NCBI GenBank assembly: GCA_934179885.1
Contig: CAKPQY010000042.1
Coordinates: forward strand, 1-6,805
DNA length: 6,805 nucleotides
From: an uncultured Clostridia bacterium
Lineage (GTDB): Bacteria; Bacillota; Clostridia; TANB77; CAG-508
Direction: 5' to 3'
Under the pieces are notes generated by a model. The model worked only from the letters and a program-made list of their open reading frames with translations. It searched no databases and had not been told where the DNA came from. The position numbers and the translations under genes were made by a program. This document shows positions 5,588 to 6,805 of this stretch, piece by piece (position 1 is the first letter of the stretch; each line of letters opens with the position of its first letter).

Positions 5588-5622
5588 TCTAACCTCTAAC
5601 TTCTAACATTCAAACTTTAAAT
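5588..5622 (+). repeat. Heptamer array upstream of dnaK (TCTAACT type)
   Basis: TCTAACC, TCTAACT and TCTAACA (5588-5608) are followed by the diverged units TTCAAAC and TTTAAAT, all in 7-bp phase. These are the reverse complement of the TTAGAAG units that precede grpE, so the same repeat family occurs on both sides of grpE in opposite senses. Confidence 0.8.
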
Positions 5623-5654
5623 AAATAGTTATTAAATTTAAAAATATAAAATAA

Positions 5655-6805
<1,151 letters not shown>

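Noticed and set aside
4882..5622. A transposable element carrying grpE between inverted heptamer arrays
   Set aside because: No transposase, no target-site duplication and no defined ends; hrcA-grpE-dnaK is the normal order, so grpE was not inserted there.

Overview
The window comes from the chromosome of a very AT-rich (by eye roughly 30% G+C) low-GC Gram-positive bacterium, most likely a member of the Clostridia. Four things support this: the hrcA-grpE-dnaK order under CIRCE operators; a DnaK that lacks the roughly 24-residue ATPase-domain insert of Gram-negative DnaKs; strong AGGAGG-type ribosome binding sites; and A/T-ending codons throughout. Species cannot be named from this alone.

Left block (1-2405, minus strand): a two-gene operon. 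The first gene (2405-1599) encodes a DUF4912 protein with a histone-H1-like Lys/Ser/Thr tail at its N-terminus. It is followed 21 bp later by a family GH57 1,4-alpha-glucan branching enzyme (1577 to beyond base 1), cut by the window edge close to its expected C-terminus. The pair points to storage alpha-glucan (glycogen) metabolism.

Middle block (2406-3725): a divergent promoter region, then a single plus-strand gene (2641-3669) for a 342-residue, apparently soluble and helical protein that I do not recognise. It has its own extended -10 promoter and a strong rho-independent terminator, so it looks like an independent transcription unit.

Right block (3726-6805): the class I heat-shock operon. 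A sigma-A promoter is bracketed by two CIRCE operators, followed by hrcA (the CIRCE repressor), grpE (nucleotide exchange factor) and dnaK (Hsp70, cut by the window after the ATPase domain and linker). HrcA should repress its own operon through both CIRCE sites, and GrpE and DnaK work as one chaperone machine. dnaJ, if present, would lie beyond the window.

The most unusual structure is non-coding. The hrcA-grpE gap is almost filled by an array of 7-bp repeats: six TTAGAAG-type units, then five of the opposite sense (CTCCAAC-type). A smaller array of the opposite-sense units lies just before dnaK. The opposite-sense units in the first gap carry CCTCC, complementary to the grpE ribosome binding site. 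I did not find a clear novel multi-gene system. The heptamer arrays, the unknown protein and the DUF4912/GH57 pairing deserve the second look.
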